29,662 bases of DNA from a virus: IMG/VR virus record IMGVR_UViG_3300043099_000429, positions 1 through 29,662 of that record; one strand, 5' to 3'. This document shows, in pieces, positions 14,051-21,809 of the stretch; the stretch's first letter is position 1, and each line of letters starts with the position of its first letter. Below the pieces are notes generated by a model. It was not told where the DNA came from and ran no database searches. It saw only the letters and a list, made by a program, of their open reading frames with translations. The translations under genes and the position numbers were made by a program.

Positions 14051-14253
14051 AGGAAGTTTCGATTGCAATAAGCGGTGTGGTCATATCAGTTGCGTTAATG
14101 TTATGGGCGCTCTCAGTCAATAATGAGCGAAATAACAATGTATACCTCGAGTGTCTGAAGACGCAAGAGAAGATTGCAAACACGCTGGCCGCTAATAGAG
14201 AGAAAGAGAATACCTTTAGGACATACAGCATACCTGATTGCAAAAAGTCATAG
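14047..14253 (+). CDS. Small membrane-anchored protein (68 aa)
   Basis: One N-terminal hydrophobic helix (residues 4-23, VSIAISGVVISVALMLWALS) followed by a hydrophilic, mostly helical domain with two Cys. There is no signal-peptidase or lipobox motif, so it is probably inserted as an anchor with the tail on one side of the inner membrane. The Asn/Lys/Glu-rich tail and terminal Cys might suggest a spanin-like protein, but no partner or lysis gene is near. Confidence 0.6.
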   Translation: MKEVSIAISGVVISVALMLWALSVNNERNNNVYLECLKTQEKIANTLAANREKENTFRTYSIPDCKKS

Positions 14254-14262
14254 GAGACTCAA

Positions 14263-14988
14263 ATGGGTTTATGTTTACATGCAGGAGCGCAGCACAAGAC
14301 AAGACAGCAAATCAAGGAGCTACCCCTAGGACTTCCTATGGGTCGGCATCATGTAATACGTCCATTCATCGATGACATACTCTTAATCGAGGAGTATCTA
14401 GGTAAGGAAGGTCTACAAGTCTGCGATGAGGCATTTGGAGTAACCTTCAATGAGGGCCTCCCTGCTAAGTTTTTCGGAGCAATGGAAATAAACTCGATGA
14501 ACAAAGAGTTCGCCCTGGCTGTCGGTATCCGTGGAAGCTACGACCAGTCCCTGCCGAGGGGTTTAGCCGTTGGTTCGCGAGTATTTGTATGTGACAACTT
14601 AGCGTTCTCGAGCGATATCGTGCTTACGACACGTCAGACCACATATATCAATGATCGTATGCCCTTTATGCTACGAGAGGCGATCTCAGAGATACCCTTG
14701 CTGGCACATCGTCAAGAGAAAGATTACGCAAACTACAAGGGCATTTGCATTACACCGCGTGATGGTGATACGCTGCTCCTACAGTGTCTGCGAAAGGAAG
14801 TCATAAATACACAACAGTTTGCAAGAGCACTCGCCTCATGGGACACCATGCCTGGCAATAGCACAGTATGGGATTTGTATAACGTAGTCACAGCCGCGAT
14901 CAAGCCGCCTGCGGATAAGCCGAACATCCTGAACGCATGGACACGCGGTATTGGTCTAACCGATATCATCAATAAGGCATGTCTATGA
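14263..14988 (+). CDS. DUF932-like protein (241 aa)
   Basis: AGGAG precedes ATG 14263. The stretch AVGIRGSYDQSLPRGLAVGS followed by RVFVCDNLAFSS matches the conserved core of DUF932, found in phages and plasmids (its neighbourhood is often called phage/plasmid-like protein). The family has no proven activity. Asn/Asp/Ser conservation around the core suggests a beta-rich fold. The gene is the first sizeable one in a long run of small genes and its stop overlaps the next start. Confidence 0.65.
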   Translation: MGLCLHAGAQHKTRQQIKELPLGLPMGRHHVIRPFIDDILLIEEYLGKEGLQVCDEAFGVTFNEGLPAKFFGAMEINSMNKEFALAVGIRGSYDQSLPRGLAVGSRVFVCDNLAFSSDIVLTTRQTTYINDRMPFMLREAISEIPLLAHRQEKDYANYKGICITPRDGDTLLLQCLRKEVINTQQFARALASWDTMPGNSTVWDLYNVVTAAIKPPADKPNILNAWTRGIGLTDIINKACL

Positions 14989-15173
14989 AAAAGTTCTGGG
15001 TGATATACCATAATGGCAAGGTCGTTGATCAGATATGGGACTTAGCGGTTGTCAGGGCTAATGCGAGAAGGTTGGCGCATGATTATCCAAAGAGCAGCGT
15101 ATTTATCCTAGAAGCCACTTCAGTATTCGTAACCTCGGTAACGGATGCTGTAGAGGAGCGCATAGATGTGTGA
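14985..15173 (+). CDS. Hypothetical protein (62 aa)
   Basis: ATG 14985 is preferred over ATG 14979 because AAGG lies seven bases upstream and the start overlaps the previous stop (ATGA). The product opens with a beta strand (KKFWVIYHNGKVVDQIWDL) and an Ala/Arg helix. No family recognised. Confidence 0.6.
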   Translation: MKKFWVIYHNGKVVDQIWDLAVVRANARRLAHDYPKSSVFILEATSVFVTSVTDAVEERIDV

Positions 15174-15369
15174 TCTTACACTGATGCAAAAGAGTGCAAT
15201 AAGATGTGCCTACCTGGATCTAAAAGGTCTTCATGAATGCCTAACAAAAGGTCTTACGGTCCATGAACATATCGAGGTAGATACGATTGAGATCACACTC
15301 GCAGAAATAGAAGCTGCATTCTCGGAAATAATTTCTAGCGCCGTGGAGACAGATAATGAAGGATCATAG
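15166..15369 (+). CDS. Hypothetical helical acidic protein (67 aa)
   Basis: AGGAG sits about seven bases before ATG 15166, overlapping the previous gene by eight bases. The sequence has alternating helix-forming stretches with an acidic C-terminal half (VDTIEITLAEIEAAFSEIIS). No family recognised. Confidence 0.6.
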   Translation: MCDLTLMQKSAIRCAYLDLKGLHECLTKGLTVHEHIEVDTIEITLAEIEAAFSEIISSAVETDNEGS

Positions 15370-15487
15370 ATCTGCGGCAGTTCCTAAGTCTACGGTGATG
15401 ATAACGGCTGCTACAATCCGCTGCTGGCTATCAGCTGGCATTCGGTTAAAGATAGTGGGTAATCGAGTATTTGTGTATGGTCCGTAA
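15356..15487 (+). CDS. Small basic protein (43 aa)
   Basis: ATG 15356 follows GGAG (15344-15347) and overlaps the previous gene's end. The product MKDHRSAAVPKSTVMITAAT through RLKIVGNRVFVYGP has a helix followed by a beta hairpin, with the pattern of a very small winged or helix-turn-helix excisionase-like fold (ITAATIRCWLSAGIRLKIVG). A DNA-binding role is possible but weakly supported. Confidence 0.5.
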   Translation: MKDHRSAAVPKSTVMITAATIRCWLSAGIRLKIVGNRVFVYGP

Positions 15488-15707
15488 GTACTATATAGAG
15501 GCATTCCGAAAAGATGACACGCCAATCTTAGGCAACTTAGATGGGCAAGGCGTCATTTATGCGACTTTGTATAGGCGTACGGAGCAATACAAGGCACTCT
15601 TCAATCGGATAGGTCGCATGAGGTATGTTGGTTATTACCTGATCATTGATGCGATCACAAACAAATCTGTAGAAAGGATTGATTGTAATTATGATGCAAG
15701 TACCTGA
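15477..15707 (+). CDS. Hypothetical protein (76 aa)
   Basis: ATG 15477 overlaps the previous gene in a different frame; upstream GAG is a weak ribosome binding site. The sequence is aromatic and basic (VRKYYIEAFRKDDTPILGN, then GYYLIIDAITNKSVERIDCN), consistent with a beta-alpha fold. No family recognised. Confidence 0.55.
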   Translation: MVRKYYIEAFRKDDTPILGNLDGQGVIYATLYRRTEQYKALFNRIGRMRYVGYYLIIDAITNKSVERIDCNYDAST

Positions 15708-15933
15708 GCATAGCTGGAGTAACGACGAGGATCTTCCGATTCATAAGCGTGATGGATACATGGAGCGAGTGATGGAGGCAGCCGACATGAGACGTAAAGA
15801 GTTGCGTGAAGAAGGCGCTAGCTGCAACAATTGCGCGCAATGTAAAGACAACCCTGGACATCATTGCCATATGTTTCAAAAGCGTCCTGAACACAATGTA
15901 TGCTATCATTGGGCGCGTACAAATGGTAACTAA
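15691..15933 (+). CDS. Cys/His-rich small protein (80 aa)
   Basis: ATG 15691 lies 12 bases behind AAAGGA and is the best start. The C-terminal part holds CNNCAQC, HHCHMF and NVCYHW, a spacing suitable for one or two zinc sites. Similar Cys-rich phage proteins are widespread but uncharacterised. It overlaps the preceding and following genes by about 10-17 bases. Confidence 0.6.
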   Translation: MMQVPEHSWSNDEDLPIHKRDGYMERVMEAADMRRKELREEGASCNNCAQCKDNPGHHCHMFQKRPEHNVCYHWARTNGN

Positions 15934-16138
15934 AGAAGAGTTAGCCGCAATGAATGGTATTGGATACTTGTACCACATTCATCTGAAAGACTCAGGAGGG
16001 GCACCAAGACTGATCCGCCTCAATGGTAAGCTAAAAACTTGGAAGACACGTCCTGAGCAATTCAGACAGCCTGTCAAGGAGGGGTTGTATAACGGTTTCT
16101 ATATCACGGAAGATAATGCGGAGTATTGGGTAAAATGA
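15923..16138 (+). CDS. Hypothetical protein (71 aa)
   Basis: ATG 15923 overlaps the end of the Cys-rich gene, and its TGA overlaps the ligase ATG. The product carries LKDSGGAPRLIRLNGKLKTW then RPEQFRQPVKEGLYNGFYIT, an SH3-like strand-rich pattern. No family recognised. Upstream GGG is a poor ribosome binding site, so coupling probably drives it. Confidence 0.6.
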   Translation: MVTKEELAAMNGIGYLYHIHLKDSGGAPRLIRLNGKLKTWKTRPEQFRQPVKEGLYNGFYITEDNAEYWVK

Positions 16139-17124
16139 CGATTTCAATAGCTGGTTTCAAACAGCCAATGTTTGCGCCAAGAGAGAATCCTCTGAAGTAC
16201 CTGCCATTCTTCGAGAAGCTACAATATCCATTGCTTGTCAGTCCAAAGGTGGATGGTATTCGCTGTGTAGTAAAGAATGTGGAGAGCTTTTCGTACTGTG
16301 GCGGTCTGGAAGAGACCTCTATGGGCTTCAAGAATCAATGTATGAGTAGGACGCTTATAGCTCTTCCGAGTCGTCAAGTGCAAGAATTATTCAGTGGATT
16401 TGCAGAGCTAGATGGTGAGTTGATAGTCGGTAATGAGACCGACTTTGAGGTCTGTAATCGTACACAATCATTTGTGATGTCTGATGAAAAATACGCGGAT
16501 GACATCTCCTTTAGGGTGTTTGATTGTGCTGATGTGAATCTTTGTAATGAAGAGTTTGAGATGCGTCTTGAACATGCTAGAAGGTTAATCGGCGAGTATA
16601 AGGAGATCTACCCTGGAGTGAATGTATCATTGATTGAGCATGAGTGGTGTGATTCGCTAGAAGAGCTGCTAGAAATAGAGGAGCGTTTCTTAGTAATGGG
16701 CTACGAAGGAGTAATGATGCGCTCTCCTTTTGGTAGGTATAAGCACGGTCGTGGCACTTTCAAAGAGGGCATCATCTATAAACTGAAGAGGTTTCAAGAT
16801 GACGATGGGGTATTGGAAGGAATCGAGGTTGGCGAGAACAATCGCAATGCTGACATCAGAAGTAATTATGGTACAGCAAAACGGCAAACCCTGAAAGCTA
16901 ATATGTTCCCCTCAGACATGGCAGGGAACTTGAGAGTGCGCTTTAAGGGCGAGATCATTAATGTCGCTCCTGGTACATTGACACACGATGAACGAAGAGA
17001 TATGCTAGCAAATCCTGACAAATATCTTGAGCGCGATTTGACGTTTAGGCATTTTGCGCATGGTGCAAAAGACTTACCAAGGCAAGCAAGATTTGCTAAT
17101 TGGAGGAGTAAGATTGATCTATGA
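16135..17124 (+). CDS. ATP-dependent DNA ligase (329 aa)
   Basis: Seals nicks left by Okazaki-fragment synthesis and repair. The nucleotidyltransferase motifs are clear: motif I PKVDGIR with AMP-accepting Lys 38, motif III ELDGELI (91-97), motif IV EGVMMR (191-196) and motif V IYKLKRF (214-220). A C-terminal OB-like region follows (LRVRFKGEIINVAPG). The length suits a compact T7-type ligase. ATG 16135 overlaps the previous stop; an upstream in-frame TTG at 16126 is too close to the CGGAG motif. Confidence 0.9.
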   Translation: MTISIAGFKQPMFAPRENPLKYLPFFEKLQYPLLVSPKVDGIRCVVKNVESFSYCGGLEETSMGFKNQCMSRTLIALPSRQVQELFSGFAELDGELIVGNETDFEVCNRTQSFVMSDEKYADDISFRVFDCADVNLCNEEFEMRLEHARRLIGEYKEIYPGVNVSLIEHEWCDSLEELLEIEERFLVMGYEGVMMRSPFGRYKHGRGTFKEGIIYKLKRFQDDDGVLEGIEVGENNRNADIRSNYGTAKRQTLKANMFPSDMAGNLRVRFKGEIINVAPGTLTHDERRDMLANPDKYLERDLTFRHFAHGAKDLPRQARFANWRSKIDL

Positions 17125-17300
17125 GAATAAGCCTTGGAGACGGTAAATACGAGTACGTTCTGGATAATGATAGACAATTTGTATTGAGATACGGGGAGCT
17201 TTGGAAGGACCTCACAGGTGATAAATTCACGTATCTAATGGCTGCAAGGATAAGCGAGTTAGAGGAGCAGCTTAGACTGGCAAAGGAGACACATGAATGA
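17121..17300 (+). CDS. Hypothetical protein (59 aa)
   Basis: Starts in ATGA of the ligase gene after GGAGGAG. The product ISLGDGKYEYVLDNDRQFVL begins as a beta meander and ends as a coiled helix (ISELEEQLRLAKE). I recall similar short proteins in other phages, without known function. Confidence 0.6.
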   Translation: MRISLGDGKYEYVLDNDRQFVLRYGELWKDLTGDKFTYLMAARISELEEQLRLAKETHE

Positions 17301-17499
17301 TCTGACAGAATGGTATCCTGGTGATATCAAGCCTATCAGAATTGGTATCTATCAACGTAAACGTAACGGGATAGTAATATACTCATTCTGGGATGGCAAA
17401 GAATGGAAGGCCGGAGGCGAAACAATTAGGGACGCCCTGCGAATGAAGGTTTGGATAGCTGTTTATCAAGATGCTGAGTGGAGAGGAGTCGTATTTTGA
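17293..17499 (+). CDS. Hypothetical protein (68 aa)
   Basis: AAAGGAG four bases before ATG 17293. The composition is Trp-rich and strand-rich: WYPGDIKPIRIGIYQRK, YSFWDGKEWKAG. The W-x-P-x(3)-KP-x-R-x-G-x-Y pattern recurs in small phage and prophage proteins, with no function known to me. Overlaps the previous gene by eight bases. Confidence 0.6.
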   Translation: MNDLTEWYPGDIKPIRIGIYQRKRNGIVIYSFWDGKEWKAGGETIRDALRMKVWIAVYQDAEWRGVVF

Positions 17500-17642
17500 G
17501 ATACCTCTGGCTGCTGATTCAGTACAAAATTCAAAAAGCTCTAATGGAGCTTGCATGGGCTAGAGATGATACCTGGAGTGCGCTGTGTTATGAAGAGCGT
17601 ATGAAGGAAATAAAAGAGGAAATGGATGAGTGCGATAACTGA
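17496..17642 (+). CDS. Small helical protein with TTG start (48 aa)
   Basis: TTG 17496 overlaps the previous stop and lies seven bases after a perfect AGGAG, the feature that decides the start. The product MRYLWLLIQYKIQKALMELA runs into an acidic helix ending EEMDECDN. It may associate with membrane through its N-terminus. No family recognised. Confidence 0.5.
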   Translation: MRYLWLLIQYKIQKALMELAWARDDTWSALCYEERMKEIKEEMDECDN

Positions 17643-17847
17643 TCCCGACACAATTGGTTTGTTTAGATTAAAAGTATTGTCAAAAGGGCTTGGACTAGAG
17701 ATCCGAGGTATGATAAAAGCAGCCCCTACTTGCTACACAGTTGTGAAGCGTGAGTTCGGCTTTGTAGGCAGCAAGCAGCGCGTTCTGGAACAGTTGAATG
17801 CGTATATAAGCAACAAGGAGAAAGAGCTTGGTTACAATAACGCGTGA
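17626..17847 (+). CDS. Hypothetical protein (73 aa)
   Basis: GAGGA six bases before ATG 17626; overlaps the previous gene by 17 bases. The middle holds IRGMIKAAPTCYTVVKREFG then VGSKQRVLEQLNAYI, a strand-turn-helix pattern. No family recognised. Confidence 0.6.
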   Translation: MSAITDPDTIGLFRLKVLSKGLGLEIRGMIKAAPTCYTVVKREFGFVGSKQRVLEQLNAYISNKEKELGYNNA

Positions 17848-18088
17848 CCCTGATATGGTTGACAAATTAGGTACCAAGTGGTACAAAGATAGATTAGGCT
17901 CACAGTATGCTGACCAGCGCCTTGCAGGTGCTACTGTGTGGCTCATTGAAGAATTAAATGGAAGACAATGTTTTTGTCTTGTGTACAATAATAAAGTCAT
18001 CCATGAAGACGTCACCATAGAAGCTATGGGAATCGCTATCGATCAAATGAAGGACAAGACACAGGGAGTCATACATGTCAACGGATAA
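17828..18088 (+). CDS. Hypothetical protein with TTG start (86 aa)
   Basis: TTG 17828 follows AAGGAG by seven bases, inside the end of the preceding gene. The product reads TITRDPDMVDKLGTKWYKDR then a beta-rich part (TVWLIEELNGRQCFCLVYNN). No family recognised. The next gene starts 14 bases before its stop. Confidence 0.6.
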   Translation: MVTITRDPDMVDKLGTKWYKDRLGSQYADQRLAGATVWLIEELNGRQCFCLVYNNKVIHEDVTIEAMGIAIDQMKDKTQGVIHVNG

Positions 18089-19025
18089 GCCTCAGATGGG
18101 TTTCAAGAAGAGCAGTATTAGACGTCATCTCGCTGCCAAGATAGATGACTGGTTGGCCTCAATCACAGACGATATCCTTGTAAATGAGATCAAGGATGAG
18201 ATCATCGTAACAGGTGGTAGTATAACCTCGATGCTCTTGGGTGAAAAGATTAATGACTATGATATTTATTTCAAGTCATTAGGTGCTGCCGAAGCTATCG
18301 CCAAGTACTATGTAAAAGAGTTTAATGACCGTGTGGGTGAGCTTCCTACAGCTGGTACTAATCCGTGCAACCCTGCAGTGATGCGTAAGGAAATTAAGAA
18401 CTGTAAGGGTATTACAGAAGAGCGCATTGTAATTTATATCAAGTCCGCAGGTGTGGCTGCAGAAGCTCAAGAGACTTATAGATATTTCGAAGGTTACCAC
18501 GGTGACAAAGCAGAGAACTTTGCTGAGTCCACTGCAAAGACTGATGAAGCGCAGAAGAAGTATCGTGCAGTGTTCATGTCACAAAATGCAATCACGCTCA
18601 GTGATAAGATTCAGCTGATAATTCGATTTGCTGGCAGCCCTGGTATTATTCACACTAACTTCGATTTCGTGCATGCCACATGCTGGTATGATTACGGTGA
18701 GAATAAGCTTGTGCTACCGCCTGAGGCACTTGAGTGTATGCTGGCGCGTAACTTGATCTACAATGGATCGCTATACCCTGTTGCATCAATCTTCAGAGCA
18801 AAGAAGTTTATCGAGCGTGGTTGGAGAATTTCTGCAGGGCAATTGCTGAAAATAATGTGGCAACTCGGCGAGATCAATCTAAAAGACATGGAGGTCCTAC
18901 AAGAACAACTCACAGGTGTTGACCAAGCTTATATGTATCAGTTGATAGAAGCGCTAAAGGGTGTAAATCCTGACAAGCTCAATAGTGCCTATATCGCAAC
19001 AATCATCGACAAAATCTTTGAATGA
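18075..19025 (+). CDS. Nucleotidyltransferase-fold phage protein (316 aa)
   Basis: IIVTGGSITSMLLGEKINDY followed by DIYF (residues 43-66) is the helix-capping GGS plus D-x-D signature of the polymerase-beta nucleotidyltransferase superfamily (GGS 47-49, Asp 61 and 63). A second conserved block, FDFVHATCWYDY, supplies a further acidic position, and LECMLARNLIYNGSLYPVAS is typical of the phage branch. Superfamily members add nucleotides to RNA, proteins or antibiotics; this branch has no known substrate. GGAG precedes ATG 18075. Confidence 0.72.
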   Translation: MSTDKPQMGFKKSSIRRHLAAKIDDWLASITDDILVNEIKDEIIVTGGSITSMLLGEKINDYDIYFKSLGAAEAIAKYYVKEFNDRVGELPTAGTNPCNPAVMRKEIKNCKGITEERIVIYIKSAGVAAEAQETYRYFEGYHGDKAENFAESTAKTDEAQKKYRAVFMSQNAITLSDKIQLIIRFAGSPGIIHTNFDFVHATCWYDYGENKLVLPPEALECMLARNLIYNGSLYPVASIFRAKKFIERGWRISAGQLLKIMWQLGEINLKDMEVLQEQLTGVDQAYMYQLIEALKGVNPDKLNSAYIATIIDKIFE

Positions 19026-19033
19026 GGTATGCT

Positions 19034-19240
19034 ATGAATCTCTCTCCTGTCTCGGCACTGCTACGAAAAAGAATCGAAGAAAATTATGATGTATACGCCG
19101 TGGTAAGTCGCTTGGATAACAGTATCTTTGGAATTTGTAGTTCTAGACACCAAGCGGAGAGGATGAAGGCTGAGTTGGAAGACAAGGGTTACGGCAGTGT
19201 AATTAAGCCATGGCAATTGGACAAATGTGCTCATGCATAA
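19034..19240 (+). CDS. Hypothetical protein (68 aa)
   Basis: ATG 19034 is chosen because GAGG lies six bases upstream; ATG 19022, which overlaps the previous stop, is the alternative. The product has a basic helix, then YDVYAVVSRLDNSIFGICSS and a helix ending in EDKGYGSVIK. No family recognised. Confidence 0.6.
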   Translation: MNLSPVSALLRKRIEENYDVYAVVSRLDNSIFGICSSRHQAERMKAELEDKGYGSVIKPWQLDKCAHA

Positions 19241-19484
19241 TCACTATAACGAAAAGACAGCTGTGGTGCAACACTATACCACCCAGTTAGCTGCAATCGA
19301 GGAGAACACACAACGGTACTCAACCTTGCTTGATAAGAGTCATAGAGGCGGCTGTTGTCGTAAGTGTAAGTTAGCTACAGTTACAAGATTCGGATTAGTG
19401 AGATGCAAACCTAAGAACAAGACGGTGAATGGTTTATCAATCTGTGACAAATACGATGGAGAGCTTCATGAGCAAAAAGTTTGA
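19233..19484 (+). CDS. Cys-rich small protein (83 aa)
   Basis: Starts at ATG 19233 (GTG 19227 is also possible) within the end of the preceding gene. The second half carries CCRKC, then C and C spaced over about 25 residues (VRCKPKN...SICDKYD), suitable for one zinc site. No family recognised; the ribosome binding site is weak. Confidence 0.55.
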   Translation: MHNHYNEKTAVVQHYTTQLAAIEENTQRYSTLLDKSHRGGCCRKCKLATVTRFGLVRCKPKNKTVNGLSICDKYDGELHEQKV

Positions 19485-19737
19485 GACTAATATGGCGCTG
19501 GTTGAAGATCTGATGAATCACAGCCCTATGGGTGGCCTTTGCCAGGGCTTCATCATAGAGGCAATTCGGTATTATGCGGAGCAAGTGGCAGCACAACCTG
19601 AACCAGTGGACAATGGCTCAACATTCATCAATCCGGTGGCTTGGCACAAGATCGCAGTAGATATTTCCAAGAGGCTTGAAGACCAATTCGGAGCAGCTGA
19701 AACACCACCTGAGATGCCATCAAATGACGCCAAATGA
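19468..19737 (+). CDS. Conserved phage protein (89 aa)
   Basis: GGAGA five bases before ATG 19468. MALVEDLMNHSPMGGLCQGF then IIEAIRYYAEQVAAQ resembles a widespread phage hypothetical protein with the core F-[IV]-IEAI-x(2)-YAE-x-V. Function unknown. The gene overlaps its neighbours on both sides by about 15 bases. Confidence 0.65.
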   Translation: MSKKFETNMALVEDLMNHSPMGGLCQGFIIEAIRYYAEQVAAQPEPVDNGSTFINPVAWHKIAVDISKRLEDQFGAAETPPEMPSNDAK

Positions 19738-19975
19738 TCTTGATGTTTTGATACACTACCATGCATTTCGGAACGAGCACCCGCATATATCTTCTCCTGC
19801 AGTTCGAGAGACGATAGACATGTTCAGAAAAGAGGGGATTTTGGAGATGCACTCGATAAAGTCCACCGTTATTCATGATAACACTTACTTCGTTACAGAT
19901 AAGGGTTTGTGCTTGATAGAAATGCTGTGCAACACACCTTTCCCTGTAGCATTTTGGAGGGATCCGCGTGAGTGA
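19724..19975 (+). CDS. Winged-helix-like small protein (83 aa)
   Basis: The pattern DLDVLIHYHAFRNEHPHISS, AVRETIDMFRKEGIL, then YFVTDKGLCLIEMLCNTPFP is that of a small winged-helix protein: helix, recognition helix, wing and the T-x-KG turn. Many phages carry this kind of protein without known target. A second protein of similar design lies at 28493. Confidence 0.6.
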   Translation: MTPNDLDVLIHYHAFRNEHPHISSPAVRETIDMFRKEGILEMHSIKSTVIHDNTYFVTDKGLCLIEMLCNTPFPVAFWRDPRE

Positions 19976-20279
19976 ACTTTTAGAAGACCTGCAAGAAGCT
20001 GTCTTTAGGGGTCAAAAGGTGCCTGCGTACATGCATGAAGGTATTGTTATGTACGTAGAGAAAGGTGTTCTTCCAGGTGCGTTTTTACAAGCGGTAATTT
20101 GTAATGATCTTAAAGCCGCCTGCATGAATGCAGATGACACCAATATCGAGCTCCTTCTTGCATATGTGTGTTTCTTTTATAATTTTACTCCATCGCCTTG
20201 TTGGGGTAGCAAAGAGAAAATGGAGGCATGGCATACAAGGCTAATGGAAGAGGTAGTTGAGCGCGGTGAGACGGCATGA
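19968..20279 (+). CDS. Conserved phage protein (103 aa)
   Basis: GTG 19968 with GGAGGG six bases upstream. The recognisable core is MYVEKGVLPGAFLQAVICND then LKAACMNADDTNIELL and FYNFTPSPCWGSKEKMEAW. This composition recurs in a family of small helical phage proteins of unknown role. Overlaps the previous gene by eight bases. Confidence 0.7.
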   Translation: MSELLEDLQEAVFRGQKVPAYMHEGIVMYVEKGVLPGAFLQAVICNDLKAACMNADDTNIELLLAYVCFFYNFTPSPCWGSKEKMEAWHTRLMEEVVERGETA

Positions 20280-20359
20280 AGGAAGGTCAATTCTTTTTGT
20301 TGTGCGGTCTCCTAGGTGTAATAATCGGCATGTTAATCGTAATATCAGGTAAACTATGA
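20276..20359 (+). CDS. Single-span membrane peptide (27 aa)
   Basis: ATGA overlaps on both sides place this 27-residue peptide between two coupled genes. FFLLCGLLGVIIGMLIVIS is one hydrophobic helix. It may be a genuine small membrane peptide or just a coupling linker to the DHH gene. Confidence 0.45.
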   Translation: MKEGQFFLLCGLLGVIIGMLIVISGKL

Positions 20360-21213
20360 AAAGACCAATCGTAATCTTTCACAAAGACTGTGCTGATGGC
20401 TTCGGAGCATGTTGGTCGTTCTGGAGGCACTTTGGGGATAATGCCATGTACTACGCGGGTAGCTATAATGCACCTGTCCCTGACGTAGTTGATCGTGATG
20501 TGTATCTGGTTGATTTCAGCTATAAACACGATCAAGTCGAAACAATGCTCAAGTTTGCAAAATCCGTAACACTGATCGATCACCACAAGAGTGCTTTGGA
20601 GGATCTTTGGCCGTTGCAGGCTAAAGGTCTTGATATGAAATTCTGTTCGAACGAGAAGTCTGGCGCAATGCTGGCCTGGGAGTTCATGCAGACAATCAGA
20701 CAAAAGAAGGAGACGACTCCTCGGATGATTGCTTACATTCAAGATCGTGATCTGTGGAGGTTTGAGTTGCCTGGCTCCAAGGAAGTAAGCATGTTCTTGT
20801 TCTCACATGAGTATGATATGAAGGTGTGGGATAAGTTCATGAAGGCGACCAAACGTGAGATTGATGGCTATATCAAGCTTGGCGCTATCCTAGAGAAGAA
20901 GCATATCAAAGATGTAAATGAGATGATTCGGGTAGCGAAGCGTTATGTCGACTTGGGTGAGTACAAGTACGTACCACTGTTGAATGTTCCATACCTAATG
21001 GCATCTGACGCTGGCACGATAATGTCGATGGACGCGCCCTTCTCTGCAACATATTACGACAACAGAGACAATCGTATATTCTCTCTAAGGAGTAATAAAG
21101 ACAATCCCTCTGCAGCTGATGTGAGTGCAATCGCATTTGCATATGGCGGTGGTGGGCACTTTCATGCAGCTGGTTTTAAGGTTCCAAGAGAACATGAACT
21201 TGCAAAAGTCTAG
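20356..21213 (+). CDS. DHH/DHHA1 phosphoesterase (285 aa)
   Basis: Metal-dependent phosphodiesterase of the DHH superfamily. Motifs: DCADGFGA (11-18), the Asp of LVDFSY (51-56), LIDHHKSA (73-80), IQDRDLW about residue 128-134, and the DHHA1 glycine motif GGGGHFHAAGF (264-274). Relatives include RecJ, nanoRNase/pAp phosphatase and cyclic-dinucleotide phosphodiesterases. The short length and lack of extra domains favour an NrnA-like enzyme acting on small substrates such as oligoribonucleotides or pAp. The substrate cannot be read from the sequence. Confidence 0.82.
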   Translation: MKRPIVIFHKDCADGFGACWSFWRHFGDNAMYYAGSYNAPVPDVVDRDVYLVDFSYKHDQVETMLKFAKSVTLIDHHKSALEDLWPLQAKGLDMKFCSNEKSGAMLAWEFMQTIRQKKETTPRMIAYIQDRDLWRFELPGSKEVSMFLFSHEYDMKVWDKFMKATKREIDGYIKLGAILEKKHIKDVNEMIRVAKRYVDLGEYKYVPLLNVPYLMASDAGTIMSMDAPFSATYYDNRDNRIFSLRSNKDNPSAADVSAIAFAYGGGGHFHAAGFKVPREHELAKV

Positions 21214-21382
21214 AGACATCAACTACTGCAAGGTACTTTTAGATGCGCATGAACAACTCAAAGAGGAACTGTTTAATGAGGAAGTAGTGCGTATGAAGAA
21301 TGAACTTCGCAGTCAGTATTTAGCCAAGCGGTGGTGGCATAGACTGTTTCCATTTACAATCAAAATTGAGAGGCGTAAATAA
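21194..21382 (+). CDS. Hypothetical basic helical protein (62 aa)
   Basis: ATG 21194 overlaps the end of the DHH gene by 20 bases after a weak AAGAGA. LDAHEQLKEELFNEEVVRMK is a charged helix, followed by a basic aromatic end (RWWHRLFPFTIKIERRK). No family recognised. Confidence 0.55.
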   Translation: MNLQKSRDINYCKVLLDAHEQLKEELFNEEVVRMKNELRSQYLAKRWWHRLFPFTIKIERRK

Positions 21383-21628
21383 ATGCTAAGAGCGCGATTC
21401 CACGCAAACGAGAATGACTATAGACCTGTAGTGTGGCCAATAGAGCATCCGTACTGGTGTTCAGGCTATGGTGAAGGCTATGCTATCGTAGTGGCCTATG
21501 TAGACAGCATCCCAGAGTTGCTACGTTTGTGGCCTGAGGCGACTAGTATCACTTTCGAAACAGTGTATGAGTACCAATTTTCAGGACGTTTCCCTAAACC
21601 AAAATGGATGGAGCTAAGTAATGTTTGA
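21383..21628 (+). CDS. Conserved phage protein (81 aa)
   Basis: Starts directly after the previous stop with GAGG upstream. RPVVWPIEHPYWCSGYGEGY, then VAYVDSIPELLRLWPEA and GRFPKPKWM, is a pattern I recall from many phage small proteins with RPV-x-WP...HPYW. The function is unknown. Confidence 0.65.
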   Translation: MLRARFHANENDYRPVVWPIEHPYWCSGYGEGYAIVVAYVDSIPELLRLWPEATSITFETVYEYQFSGRFPKPKWMELSNV

Positions 21629-21809
21629 TATCAAATTAGCAAAAGAAGCAGCAAACAAGCAAATCGCCGAAGAGAAGGCAGCACTGGCTACCAAGGCGCT
21701 GGTCAAGAAGTTGCGCGAGCTGGATGCGGCAAAGAGTATTGTAAAGAACATCGAGCGCGAGATTGCTGATCTCGAGCAGAGTATTTCCGATGGCTCTTTT
21801 ACGGGTTAA
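21621..21809 (+). CDS. Small coiled-coil protein (62 aa)
   Basis: GGAG precedes ATG 21621. Almost the whole sequence is heptad-like helix rich in Ala, Lys and Glu (AKEAANKQIAEEKAALATKA, then IVKNIEREIADLEQSI). It probably oligomerises. No further clue to function. Confidence 0.65.
   Translation: MFDIKLAKEAANKQIAEEKAALATKALVKKLRELDAAKSIVKNIEREIADLEQSISDGSFTG

Noticed and set aside
20287-20742. 151-codon open frame on the minus strand
   Set aside because: It lies opposite the DHH phosphoesterase, lacks a ribosome binding site and family resemblance, and no other gene in the window is on the minus strand.
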